Source: Flavobacteriales bacterium (lineage in GTDB: Bacteria > Bacteroidota > Bacteroidia > Flavobacteriales > Flavobacteriaceae). From it: DNA of 64,000 nucleotides. This document shows positions 37,178 to 45,088 of this stretch, piece by piece; position 1 is the stretch's first letter, and every line of letters starts with the position of its first letter. The position numbers were made by a program, and so were the translations under genes. The stretch is taken from positions 51,364-115,363 of the forward strand of contig JAMOUV010000015.1 of the NCBI GenBank assembly GCA_027067965.1. Reading direction: 5' to 3'. The notes beneath the pieces are model-generated. The model saw only the letters and a list, made by a program, of their open reading frames with translations, was not told the origin of the DNA and made no database searches.

Positions 37178-38025
37178 TCTTCGTGTTTTTTATAAATCAA
37201 CATTCGGGTATGATCATCGGATAATTTTTTTGTGGTCCAAAGGTAGTTTTTCTTTTCCAATTCGGGAAGTAAAAATTGCGGAATGCGTTTATGCTCCACA
37301 AAAAGGGCTTCGCCCGGCTTCAAAGTATCCAAAGTTTCCAGAATTTTCATCATAGGTTGGGGCATTTCCAAATCACGCACGTCAATGATTTTCATACGGC
37401 CTTCGAATTGTTGTTTGATTTTTTCAAAGTCTTCTTCGTGGGCCGGACCGGAATGTTTTTCTTCCCTGTCGCTATGCGTCTTGCCGAATATGGTTTTAAT
37501 TTTTTCCCAAAAACCTCTTTTTTTATAGGGCTTGTAGAAATAAGTATAATAGATGCCGTCTTTTTTTAGCACGCAACTTTCATAACCTTGCCGTTTGAGG
37601 ATATCAATTAAAGGGGAAGGAATAAAATCCACCACCACTTCCAACGCTTCACCGGGGGCAAGTTCTTTTAATTTTTTCATCACCGGGTCGAACGGATCGA
37701 TATTTTTCTCCAGCAATTCGATAGCATTCAGTCGAACCGGTTTGTATTTTTCGGTCAAGTCGCATTGGGTGACGTATTCCTCCTCGGTATCGGTTGTTTC
37801 ATACTCTACTTCGATTCCTTTTTCTTCCAATTTTTTTAAAAAATCATTGACCGGAATTCCGGCTATTCTCGCCGCATCCTGAACGGTAACTCGCGGGGCA
37901 ATGGCTTTGCGCAAAAAAGGATTGGAAAGTTTGGTAAATTTCGGATGAATCGAAGTGATCAATTCCGTCATTTCGTCGCCCATCTTGAGTAATTCACCTA
38001 TTTTGGTGCTTTTGTTTACAGCCAT
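37174..38025 (-). CDS. ScdA_N/DUF1858-like plus two DUF2249 domains
   Basis: The 283-residue cytosolic protein has three parts. The N-terminal 65 residues (IGELLK, then SIHPKFTKLSNPFLRKAIAPRVTVQDAARIAGI) match the ScdA_N/DUF1858-like helical domain found in iron-sulfur repair proteins of the RIC type. Two copies of DUF2249 follow (about 96-165 and 213-281). The first has LKELAPGEALEVVVDFIPSPLIDILKRQGYE and the second IDVRDLEMPQPMMKILETLDTLKPGEALFVEHKRIP. There is a highly charged linker between them. It is the first gene of a two-gene operon with the NnrS-like membrane protein. The function is unknown; a role in NO stress or redox sulfur chemistry is an inference from domain associations. Confidence 0.75.
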   Translation of the reverse strand: MAVNKSTKIGELLKMGDEMTELITSIHPKFTKLSNPFLRKAIAPRVTVQDAARIAGIPVNDFLKKLEEKGIEVEYETTDTEEEYVTQCDLTEKYKPVRLNAIELLEKNIDPFDPVMKKLKELAPGEALEVVVDFIPSPLIDILKRQGYESCVLKKDGIYYTYFYKPYKKRGFWEKIKTIFGKTHSDREEKHSGPAHEEDFEKIKQQFEGRMKIIDVRDLEMPQPMMKILETLDTLKPGEALFVEHKRIPQFLLPELEKKNYLWTTKKLSDDHTRMLIYKKHEE

Positions 38026-38056
38026 CTATTGGTTTATTTAGAATGATTTTAAAATG

Positions 38057-38064
38057 CAAAATTA
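38057..38064 (-). promoter_or_regulatory. Promoter of DUF2249/NnrS-like operon
   Basis: TAATTTTG on the minus strand matches TAnnTTTG, 32 bases before the start codon. Confidence 0.5.
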
Positions 38065-38091
38065 AGAAGAATAATTTGCATGGAAAAATTC

Positions 38092-38154
38092 CGTCTTCTG
38101 GCCGGGAAAATTAAAGACTTGTTTTTTGTCCTGACTGGAGAAATTAGACTTTAA
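38092..38154 (+). pseudogene. Relic of the phosphopantetheinyl transferase 3' end
   Basis: These 63 bases are about 84% identical to the last 21 codons of the phosphopantetheinyl transferase gene (45643-45705), including the TAA. The relic still translates as RLLAGKIKDLFFVLTGEIRL, against RLLAGKIEDLFLVLAEEIGL in the intact gene. There is no upstream remainder of the gene, so it cannot be expressed as a protein. It marks the left edge of a duplicated segment whose noncoding part follows. Confidence 0.8.
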
Positions 38155-38307
38155 TTTTTCCGGACTTTGACCTTCACTTTGACTTTAACTTTTTTGGAAA
38201 AAGAATTGTCTCCAATCCTAAGTATAAGATTCTTACGTCGCTTTGCTCCTCAGAATGACAGATGCTCAGAAATCTTTTTGTCATTCTCTGTAAGAGTCTT
38301 CAATCCT

Positions 38308-38760
38308 AGGTCGATACGACTCACCCTTCGGGTTTGATAAGCCCGATGGCCTACAATAATTATTACAGGGAAATGGGTTTGTAAATTTGGAAATATTTCA
38401 CGCGAATTAATTCGCGCAGGAACACTGGCAAGTTAAAGCGGTTACTGAGCTCAGCCGAAGTGCCGCTTTAACTTCAAGGAAATTGACCCATGCAAAAACA
38501 GCGCAAACCCACAGGGCAAGAATTCGCGCGGGAATCTTGGAGTAAAAAACCCAAAACTAAGAAAGAAAAGTGTCATTTTCCCAAAGGTCGATGCGACTCC
38601 TATGGAGGATCTCCAAAGGTCGCCGACTCATTTGAGAGTCTCACTGAGTCTGTGACCGTGACCTATGGACGAGCAGAGCGCCCCTATGACTATCGAGGGA
38701 GCGATGCCGTGTCCGCCTCAGGCGGGAGGGATCTTTTTTCCGGACTTTGACCTTAACTTT
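38308..38760 (+). repeat. Long noncoding duplication, copy A
   Basis: About 450 bases nearly identical (a handful of differences) to 46044-46495. The unit contains a perfect 16-base palindrome CGCGAATTAATTCGCG (38401-38416). It also has a 12-bp inverted repeat (38430-38441 with 38463-38474) enclosing the palindrome CTGAGCTCAG, and several short GGTCG(A)-type modules. The whole block is GC-richer than its flanks. An 86-codon open frame inside (38490-38750) is low-quality and frame-shifted in the other copy, so I do not treat it as a gene. Confidence 0.85.
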
Positions 38761-38927
38761 AACCTTAACTTTTTATAATCTGAAACCTGAAATCTGAAAT
38801 CTGCAATCTGAAATCTGCAATCGTTAATCGTTAATCTGAAATCATCAATTTTACTATGAGTTGCAGGCAGGAAATTTGTTGCCAATGGCTGTGGTTTGAT
38901 TTTTTATAAATTGATAAAAAATTCATG
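38761..38927. other. Low-complexity spacer after copy A
   Basis: Short imperfect tandem words (variants of AATCTGAAATC and CGTTAATC) fill the first part, then unique AT-rich sequence. No gene is seen. The stretch from 38155 to 38307 before copy A is likewise noncoding and holds words of the type CTTTGACCTTCACTTTGAC and a tract similar to other intergenic repeats of the group. Confidence 0.6.
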
Positions 38928-38935
38928 TAAATTTG
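38928..38935 (+). promoter_or_regulatory. Promoter of EEP lipoprotein gene
   Basis: TAAATTTG matches TAnnTTTG, 25 bases before the start codon. Confidence 0.5.
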
Positions 38936-38959
38936 ACGTGAAAAATTAAGATTAGTTTT

Positions 38960-40102
38960 ATGAATAAGTTTTTTAAACAAGGAATATCTTCTTTATTGAT
39001 ACTGACGGGAATTGTAGTCTCTTTATTTTTACTCACCTCTTGCGGTTCTACCAAAGTAAAAAACACTCCTTCGGAAAAACGGATAACCGCCTCGTCTCAA
39101 ACCGATGAGGATCAATATATTGTTCGAACCGTAGGTTTTTATAATTTGGAAAATCTTTTTGATACCATTGATGATTCCAAGACTTTTGACGAAGAATATA
39201 CACCTTCGGGCCGGAATGCATGGACTTCGGACCGGTACAAGAAAAAATTAAAAAATTTAGCCCGTGTTATCGCCCGCATAGGCAAAAAAGAAACCGGTAT
39301 TCCGCCGGCGGTTTTGGGTGTGGCTGAAGTGGAAAACCGCCAAGTATTGGAGGACTTGATCAACGAAGACGAATTGAAATCTTACCGTTACGGGATTGTT
39401 CATTACGATTCGCCCGACCGGCGGGGCGTGGATGTGGGATTGATTTATATGAAATCCGTTTTCAAACCTGTCAATTCACGTGCGGTGCCTTTGAAAATTT
39501 ATAAAGACGGTGAAAGAATTTACACCCGTGACGTATTGGTGGTTTCGGGATTTTTGAACGGAGAAAAAATCCATATTTTGGTCAATCACTGGCCGTCGCG
39601 TAGAGGGGGCGAAGCCCGGAGTCGTCCGCTTCGAATAAAGGCAGCCCGATTGAATTTGCAAATTATGGATTCCATTTACAAGCACGAACCCGCTGCCAAA
39701 ATCATTATCATGGGCGATTTGAACGATGACCCGGTAAGTCCCAGTGTGAAAGATGTGCTGCGTGTCGAGGGTAAGAAATCCGAGGTACTGCCCGGCGGAT
39801 TATATGCTGTGATGGAGCATTATTACAGGGCCGGAATCGGCACGTTGGCTTACCGAGACAGTTGGAATCTTTTTGATCAAATATTCATTTCATACAGTTT
39901 AATTAAAGGAACATTGGGCGAGCAAAAAGATTATTCCACTTTTAAATTGTGGAAATCCGGAATTTTTAACAGTCCTTTTTTGACCAATCGCAAGGGGGCA
40001 TTCAAAGGATATCCCTACCGGACCTATGCCGGCGGTCAATATTTGGGTGGTTATAGCGACCATTTTCCGGTCTATATTATCCTGATTAAGAAAAAAGACT
40101 AA
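38960..40102 (+). CDS. Endonuclease/exonuclease/phosphatase family lipoprotein
   Basis: The 380-residue protein has a lipoprotein signal (hydrophobic residues 12-26, lipobox LLTSC, Cys at about 28). A DNase I-like fold follows: VGFYNLENLFDTIDD, VLGVAEVENRQVLEDL (catalytic Glu), VNHWPSRRGGE (His), IIMGDLNDDPVSP (Asp/Asn) and the C-terminal GYSDHFPVY (Asp-His). The family hydrolyses phosphodiester or phosphoester bonds with Mg. A lipid-anchored periplasmic or surface location suggests nucleic acid or phospholipid breakdown for nutrients. It converges with the ClC gene at a distance of 20 bases. Confidence 0.87.
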   Translation: MNKFFKQGISSLLILTGIVVSLFLLTSCGSTKVKNTPSEKRITASSQTDEDQYIVRTVGFYNLENLFDTIDDSKTFDEEYTPSGRNAWTSDRYKKKLKNLARVIARIGKKETGIPPAVLGVAEVENRQVLEDLINEDELKSYRYGIVHYDSPDRRGVDVGLIYMKSVFKPVNSRAVPLKIYKDGERIYTRDVLVVSGFLNGEKIHILVNHWPSRRGGEARSRPLRIKAARLNLQIMDSIYKHEPAAKIIIMGDLNDDPVSPSVKDVLRVEGKKSEVLPGGLYAVMEHYYRAGIGTLAYRDSWNLFDQIFISYSLIKGTLGEQKDYSTFKLWKSGIFNSPFLTNRKGAFKGYPYRTYAGGQYLGGYSDHFPVYIILIKKKD

Positions 40103-40122
40103 TGCCGCGCCCAATTTGGGTA

Positions 40123-41952
40123 TTATTCCGAAGTGATATCCAAGAGTTTGCGTCTATATACACTTAATAATTTCGATTTGGAAATAAATCCGAGATAGCG
40201 GCCGTCTTGGATGACGGGTAAATTCCAAGCACCGGTAGCGGCAAATTTTCGCATCACGTCGGGGAAATGATCTTTTTTATATAAAATCACATCGGGGGCT
40301 TTATGCATGAGATCCCGGACGAAAATTTTATCATACATATCCCTGTCGAACATGATTTGCCTGATATCGTCCAAGGAGAGCAGAGCGAGAAAATGATTCT
40401 CCTCATCCAAAACGGGAAACAAATTTCTTTTGGATTTAGTCACCACTTGATGGACCAAATGTCCCAAACTCATATCGGGCGTGACGGGTAAGAAATTATT
40501 TTCAATGACTTCTTCCCATTCGATTAATTGTCCGGCGAATTTGTCTTTGTCATGGGTGGGAATGGCTCCGATTTCGGCCAGTTGCATGGTGTAAATACTA
40601 TATTTTAGAACGCGTTTGCTTATAATAAACGAAATAGCCGCTACCACCATAATCGGTACAATCAATTCATAACCGCCGCTAATTTCCGCTATGAGGAATA
40701 CGGCGGTCAAAGGGGCTTGAAGCACGCCGGCAATGGTGCCCGCCATACCGGTAAGCGCAAAGTTTTCGGTGGTTAATTCATGACCGAAAAGTCCCGTTTG
40801 GTTGATGATCATGGCAAAAACATAGCCCGATAATCCGCCTGCAAAAAGGGTGGGCGCAAAAACACCTCCCACACCTCCGGCACCGAGGGTCAAAGACATG
40901 GCGATAATTTTAAAAACGACAAGCAAAACAAAAAATAAGATGATTAACCAAATGTCATTGTGATTGATAGGCACATTGGCCGTGTTCAGCACATAATGAT
41001 AGTTGTCCCAAAGAATATGATTCAAAATATCGTATCCTTCGCCGTATAAAGTGGGAAAAAGAAAAATAATCAATCCCAAGAAAAATCCGGCTACGGCCCA
41101 ACGTTTCCAATTGTTTTCGAACTTTTCGAAAAACCGGATTATCCGGTAATAGATCCTGGTGAAAAAGATGGAAACAATCGCGCCGATGATTCCTAGCAGA
41201 ATAAAAAAGGGCAGATCGGAAAAAAGAAATTTTTCATTCACCGAATAATGAAGCAGAATATCTTTTCCCATAAAGAAATAGGAGGTGAGCACTGCCGATA
41301 CCGAGGCCAATATCATGGGAATCAGCGATGTCATGGTCAAATCGAAGCCGAGAATTTCCACCGAGAATAAAATACCGGCAATGGGTGCCTTGAAAATGGA
41401 AGCAAAAGTGCCTGCCGCCGCCGCACCCAGCAAGAGGTTGCGTTGTTTGAGATTAAGGTGCAACAGTTCGGACAAATTGGAACTGATGGCGGCACCCGTA
41501 ATGGAAGTCGGTCCTTCCAAACCCACCGAACCACCGAAACCTACCGTCAATGGAGCGGTAAGGATGGATGCGTAAGTATGATAGGAAGGTATCTTGCTTT
41601 TGAGTTTGGCTATGGCATACAAAATAAAAGGAATACCGCTATCGACCGGTTTTTTTATAATAAATTTTACCACCAACCAAACCAAACCGATGCCGATAAT
41701 GGGAAAAATAAAATAATAGGCCCTGTGAATATCGTGCATGAAGTCGGTTTCCAATGCCTTTTCAATAAGATGAGTCAAGTTTTTTATCGTGACGGCGGCC
41801 AATCCGGTAAGCAATCCTACGATAATGCTTAAAATGCTGAGAAAGTGTTCGTTACTAATATGCTTATATCGCCATTTGAAAAATTTGTAAACCCATTTTT
41901 TGGTTTGCAATCTCTTTCTCAAATATCTGATATAAAGCGCCAATTTCCGCAT
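40123..41952 (-). CDS. ClC-type chloride channel/antiporter with CBS domains
   Basis: The 609-residue protein has a ClC membrane domain (about 30-450): PVDSGIPFILYAIAK, VGFGGSVGLEGPTSITGAAI (with the gating Glu of the GxEGP filter), FKAPIAGILFSVEI and GAGGVGGVFAPTLFAGGLSGY. Two cytosolic CBS domains follow (about 475-605), which may bind adenine nucleotides and gate the channel. ClC proteins of bacteria are either Cl-/H+ antiporters or channels; the Glu in FSVEI fits an antiporter but this is not decisive. It follows the FtsX-like gene by 32 bases and is probably its operon partner. Confidence 0.93.
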   Translation of the reverse strand: MRKLALYIRYLRKRLQTKKWVYKFFKWRYKHISNEHFLSILSIIVGLLTGLAAVTIKNLTHLIEKALETDFMHDIHRAYYFIFPIIGIGLVWLVVKFIIKKPVDSGIPFILYAIAKLKSKIPSYHTYASILTAPLTVGFGGSVGLEGPTSITGAAISSNLSELLHLNLKQRNLLLGAAAAGTFASIFKAPIAGILFSVEILGFDLTMTSLIPMILASVSAVLTSYFFMGKDILLHYSVNEKFLFSDLPFFILLGIIGAIVSIFFTRIYYRIIRFFEKFENNWKRWAVAGFFLGLIIFLFPTLYGEGYDILNHILWDNYHYVLNTANVPINHNDIWLIILFFVLLVVFKIIAMSLTLGAGGVGGVFAPTLFAGGLSGYVFAMIINQTGLFGHELTTENFALTGMAGTIAGVLQAPLTAVFLIAEISGGYELIVPIMVVAAISFIISKRVLKYSIYTMQLAEIGAIPTHDKDKFAGQLIEWEEVIENNFLPVTPDMSLGHLVHQVVTKSKRNLFPVLDEENHFLALLSLDDIRQIMFDRDMYDKIFVRDLMHKAPDVILYKKDHFPDVMRKFAATGAWNLPVIQDGRYLGFISKSKLLSVYRRKLLDITSE

Positions 41953-41984
41953 TTCTATATTTTATTCATTATTTACAGGATAAT

Positions 41985-43217
41985 TTATTCGAATTTCAAC
42001 ACCTTTGCCGGTGAAATTTTCCCGATACTGCGGGCCGGTAAAAGGAGCAATATCAAAATCAGAATTAAAACCAAAATATTAATGCCCAATAAATGCATCA
42101 AACCGATATCGAATACAACTTCCTTGATGTAATATATTTCGGGATTCAATTTAATAATTCCGTATTTCTTTTGCACATAATAAATCACAAAAACAATCAA
42201 ATTTCCTATAAATAATCCGGTGGCAATTAACCAGGCGGCTTTCAATAAAAAAATCCTCATAATACTTCGATCCGTAGCGCCCAATGTTTTCAAAGTGCCG
42301 ATAAACCGGGTCCGTTCCATGATCATCACAAGCAAAACGGTGGTCATATTCAATGCACTGATGACGATGAGGATAAAAATGATAAACAAAATATTGAAAT
42401 CAAACATGGCCAACCAATCAAACATCATGGGATTGAGGTCTTTGATACTGCGAGCTTCCAAAAGCGGCGGAATGTCCGCATTGATTTTTCGAGTTACCTC
42501 ATCAATCCGGTCGAAATCTTTCAAAAGAATTTCGAATCCACCCGTGAGCGTATCGTTCCAACCGTATAATTTATTAACCTGTCGCAAATCGCCGAAAATA
42601 TACGTCTTATCATAATCTTTAAAATCCGTTTTATAAATGCCCGCGACTCTGAATTGGCGAATAAGCGGTTTGTCCGACCCGGGGCGCATAAAATAAGCTT
42701 TGACTTTATCGCCTATCGATAAGCGAAGGCGGTTGGCCATTTCTTGTGAAATTAAAATGCTGTCCGAAATTTTTTTTCCGCTAAAAGCGGGCATCTGCCC
42801 CCGGATCAGATATTGCCGGAAAATTTTCCAATTATAGGTACTGTCCACTCCTTTGAGAATCACCCCTTCGAAATCTTGCTTCGTTTTTAATAACCCGCCT
42901 ATGCTGGCAAACGGCGAAATGCTTTCCACATCTTCCCAACGTGAGAAATCCGGATAAAAATCTTGTTTTAATGATACGGGACGTAAAGTGATTTGGGTTT
43001 GGTTGTTATCATAATTCAACAGGAGAATATGACCGGTAAATCCCGATATTTTTTCGCGTATTTTGTGTTGCATCCCTTTGCCGGCCATCATCGCCAATAG
43101 CATAATAACAATACTCAAGACAATAGAACCGACGGCAATTTTTACAATCGGCCGGGAAATACTATCTTTGTTTTTGTTACCTATAAGGCGTTTGGCAATG
43201 AAATATTCAAATCGCAA
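41985..43217 (-). CDS. FtsX/LolE-like ABC transporter permease
   Basis: The 410-residue protein starts at the TTG at 43217 (MRFEYFIAKRLIGNK), the usual N-terminus of this family. The longer frame to 43358 is ruled out by the minus-strand promoter at 43239-43246 lying inside it. One helix (about 25-47) is followed by a periplasmic MacB-like domain (IREKISGFTGHILLLNYDNNQ, then GVDSTYNWKIF). Three C-terminal helices form the FtsX domain (about 280-405, MIMERTRFIGTLKTLGATDRSI). It resembles the LolC/E lipoprotein-release permeases of Bacteroidota; no ATPase is adjacent. Its start codon overlaps that of the divergent DUF1343 gene by 20 bases. Confidence 0.85.
   Translation of the reverse strand: MRFEYFIAKRLIGNKNKDSISRPIVKIAVGSIVLSIVIMLLAMMAGKGMQHKIREKISGFTGHILLLNYDNNQTQITLRPVSLKQDFYPDFSRWEDVESISPFASIGGLLKTKQDFEGVILKGVDSTYNWKIFRQYLIRGQMPAFSGKKISDSILISQEMANRLRLSIGDKVKAYFMRPGSDKPLIRQFRVAGIYKTDFKDYDKTYIFGDLRQVNKLYGWNDTLTGGFEILLKDFDRIDEVTRKINADIPPLLEARSIKDLNPMMFDWLAMFDFNILFIIFILIVISALNMTTVLLVMIMERTRFIGTLKTLGATDRSIMRIFLLKAAWLIATGLFIGNLIVFVIYYVQKKYGIIKLNPEIYYIKEVVFDIGLMHLLGINILVLILILILLLLPARSIGKISPAKVLKFE
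43163..43170 (+). promoter_or_regulatory. Promoter of DUF1343 gene, inside FtsX-like gene
   Basis: TATCTTTG matches TAnnTTTG. It lies within the FtsX-like coding region and would start transcription near 43177, 21 bases before the DUF1343 ATG. Confidence 0.5.
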
Positions 43218-44424
43218 ACCGTTTCGTTTTCTGTGGTTCAAAGTTACGATTTTATTCCTTTCCGCATTTTTAATTACGGCTTGTTCGTCCACCAAAAAAC
43301 AGGATAAAAAAATTAACCGGAGCCGGGAGGAAAAATCCGTCCGCGTATTGCCCGGCATTCATCAAACCGGATTATATTTTCCTATGCTCAAAGGAAAACG
43401 CATTGCCGTAGTGGGGAATCAAACTTCCATGAATGACACCGTGCATTTGGTCGATTTGTTATTGGCAAATCACTTTCGGGTGGTTAAGGTTTTTGCACCC
43501 GAACACGGTTTTCGGGGCAAAGCCGACGCCGGCGAACAGGTTAAGGATTCGCACGATAATAAAACCGGCTTACCTATTATATCACTCTACGGCAAACATA
43601 AAAAACCTCGCCCGGAAGATTTGAAAGATGTGGATGTCTTACTCTTTGATATTCAGGATGTGGGCGCCCGTTTTTATACCTATCTTTCCACTTTGCATTA
43701 TGTATTGGAAGCGGCGGCGGAAAACGGCATTCCCGTCATTGTATTGGATCGTCCCAATCCGCATATCGATGAAATTGACGGTCCGGTGATGGAAGCCGAA
43801 TACTTTTCCTTTGTGGGCATGCATCCCGTTCCGATTTTATACGGAATGACCATTGGTGAATACGGCAAAATGATTAACGGTGAAGGATGGTTGAAAAACG
43901 GTGTTAAGGCGAATTTGACCGTCATACCCATAGAAAATTATTCCAGACATGCCGAATATGTTTTGCCTGTCAAACCCTCACCCAATTTGCCCAATGCCCA
44001 GTCGGTTGCTTTGTATCCTTCCTTATGCTTGATGGAACCGACGGACGTAAGTGTGGGTCGCGGAACGGATTGGCCGTTTCAGGTTTTCGGATCGCCTTAT
44101 TTGCCGCCATCGGATTTTTGGTTTGTTCCTCAACCCAACGAAGGAGCCAAATATCCCAAGCATAAGGGAGAGAAATGTTATGGCAAGGATTTAAGACACA
44201 TCACACCGCCCGAAGGCATTTATTTGGACTGGATCTTATGGGCATATGCCAACTATTCCGAAAAAGATAAATTTTTTCGAAAAGGATTCGAGCGAATTGC
44301 CGGAAATGCATTATTACGCGAACAAATTAAGCGGGGATTGCCTGCCGATTCGATTAAAAAAACTTGGCAACCGGGATTGAAAAAATTCAAAAAAATAAGA
44401 AGCAAGTATTTGATATATTCATGA
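43198..44424 (+). CDS. DUF1343 lipoprotein, NamZ-type exo-muramidase (GH171)
   Basis: The 408-residue protein starts at the ATG at 43198, which opens a lipoprotein signal (hydrophobic residues about 13-24, lipobox LITAC, Cys near 25). The mature protein has DUF1343 signatures: VVGNQTSMNDTVHLVD, FAPEHGFRGKADAGEQV, LFDIQDVGARFYTYLSTL, VLDRPNPHIDEIDGPVM and EPTDVSVGRGTDWPFQ. DUF1343 proteins include NamZ exo-N-acetylmuramidases (GH171), which release MurNAc from peptidoglycan fragments. The gene overlaps the divergent FtsX-like gene at its 5' end and aroQ at its 3' end (ATGA). Confidence 0.88.
   Translation: MKYSNRKPFRFLWFKVTILFLSAFLITACSSTKKQDKKINRSREEKSVRVLPGIHQTGLYFPMLKGKRIAVVGNQTSMNDTVHLVDLLLANHFRVVKVFAPEHGFRGKADAGEQVKDSHDNKTGLPIISLYGKHKKPRPEDLKDVDVLLFDIQDVGARFYTYLSTLHYVLEAAAENGIPVIVLDRPNPHIDEIDGPVMEAEYFSFVGMHPVPILYGMTIGEYGKMINGEGWLKNGVKANLTVIPIENYSRHAEYVLPVKPSPNLPNAQSVALYPSLCLMEPTDVSVGRGTDWPFQVFGSPYLPPSDFWFVPQPNEGAKYPKHKGEKCYGKDLRHITPPEGIYLDWILWAYANYSEKDKFFRKGFERIAGNALLREQIKRGLPADSIKKTWQPGLKKFKKIRSKYLIYS
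43239..43246 (-). promoter_or_regulatory. Promoter of FtsX-like gene, inside DUF1343 gene
   Basis: TAACTTTG on the minus strand matches TAnnTTTG. It lies within the DUF1343 signal-peptide coding region and would start transcription near 43232, about 15 bases before the TTG start of the permease gene. Confidence 0.5.
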
Positions 44425-44846
44425 AAAAAATCCTTATTCTTAACGGTCCAAATCTGAATATGTTGGGCAAACGCCAACCTGAAATTTACGGAAACAGGTC
44501 TTTTGAAGATTATTTCCGGAAATTAAAAAAAATGTTTCCACAAGTGCAACTGGATTATTATCAATCCAATCACGAAGGCGACTTGATTGATAAATTACAA
44601 GAAGCCGGTGTGAAATACGACGGCGTTGTCTTTAATCCGGCCGCTTATACACACACTTCCATTGCATTACGTGATACGGTTTCCGCTATTGAAATTCCTG
44701 TAGCGGAAGTTCATATTAGCAATATTTACGAACGCGAAAAATTCAGGCATACATCTTATATTAAAGACGTAGCGGCGTTTAGCATAGTGGGCAAAGGAAT
44801 GGATGGATATGCAGAAGCCGTGGAACGATTGTTAAAAAATAATTAA
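44421..44846 (+). CDS. aroQ: 3-dehydroquinate dehydratase, type II
   Basis: AroQ dehydrates 3-dehydroquinate to 3-dehydroshikimate in the shikimate pathway. The 141-residue protein begins at the ATG overlapping the DUF1343 stop. Typical motifs are LNGPNLNMLGKRQPEIYG (catalytic Tyr and Arg loop), YQSNHEGDLIDKLQ, VFNPAAYTHTSIALRD, and VEVHISN-like (AEVHISNIYEREKFRHTS) with the catalytic His. Length fits the dodecameric type II enzyme. Confidence 0.95.
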   Translation: MKKILILNGPNLNMLGKRQPEIYGNRSFEDYFRKLKKMFPQVQLDYYQSNHEGDLIDKLQEAGVKYDGVVFNPAAYTHTSIALRDTVSAIEIPVAEVHISNIYEREKFRHTSYIKDVAAFSIVGKGMDGYAEAVERLLKNN

Positions 44847-44911
44847 TCACATTACGCGGCTACAGAATTTATCTGCCGGAAAAAAGATTTTTTATAACTT
44901 GATAAAAAAAT

Positions 44912-45088
44912 ATGACCATGACTAAAAATCCGTATTTAAGAGTGATTATTTACATGCTTATAGCCGTATGGGCACTTTATTTGTTTAAATCCATTAGTAT
45001 GAAGCAAGCCGTATCGATGAGTTTGGGTGTATTGGCCGGAGCGGCCTTAGGATTTCTGCTGACACGATTATTTATTAAAAAGAAATGA
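44912..45088 (+). CDS. Small two-helix membrane protein, 58 residues
   Basis: The short frame encodes two hydrophobic helices (YLRVIIYMLIAVWALYLF, then SMSLGVLAGAALGFLLTRLF) and ends with KKK. The start is the ATG at 44912 or 44918. Its TGA overlaps the start of the phosphopantetheinyl transferase gene (ATGA), so translation is coupled, which supports its being real. Function unknown. Confidence 0.65.
   Translation: MTMTKNPYLRVIIYMLIAVWALYLFKSISMKQAVSMSLGVLAGAALGFLLTRLFIKKK

Noticed and set aside
38490..38750. Open frame of 86 codons in copy A of the long repeat, and the 66-codon equivalent at 46226-46426
   Set aside because: The two copies diverge in length through frame changes, composition is unlike neighbouring proteins, and the sequence is mosaic of noncoding modules found outside the frame.
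38026..38959. Insertion sequence or integron in the duplicated region
   Set aside because: No transposase or integrase frame and no clear terminal inverted repeats with target duplications.
43218..43358. Extended N-terminus of the FtsX-like permease
   Set aside because: It runs antisense through the lipoprotein signal of DUF1343, contains the likely promoter, and family members start at the MRFEYFIAKR segment.
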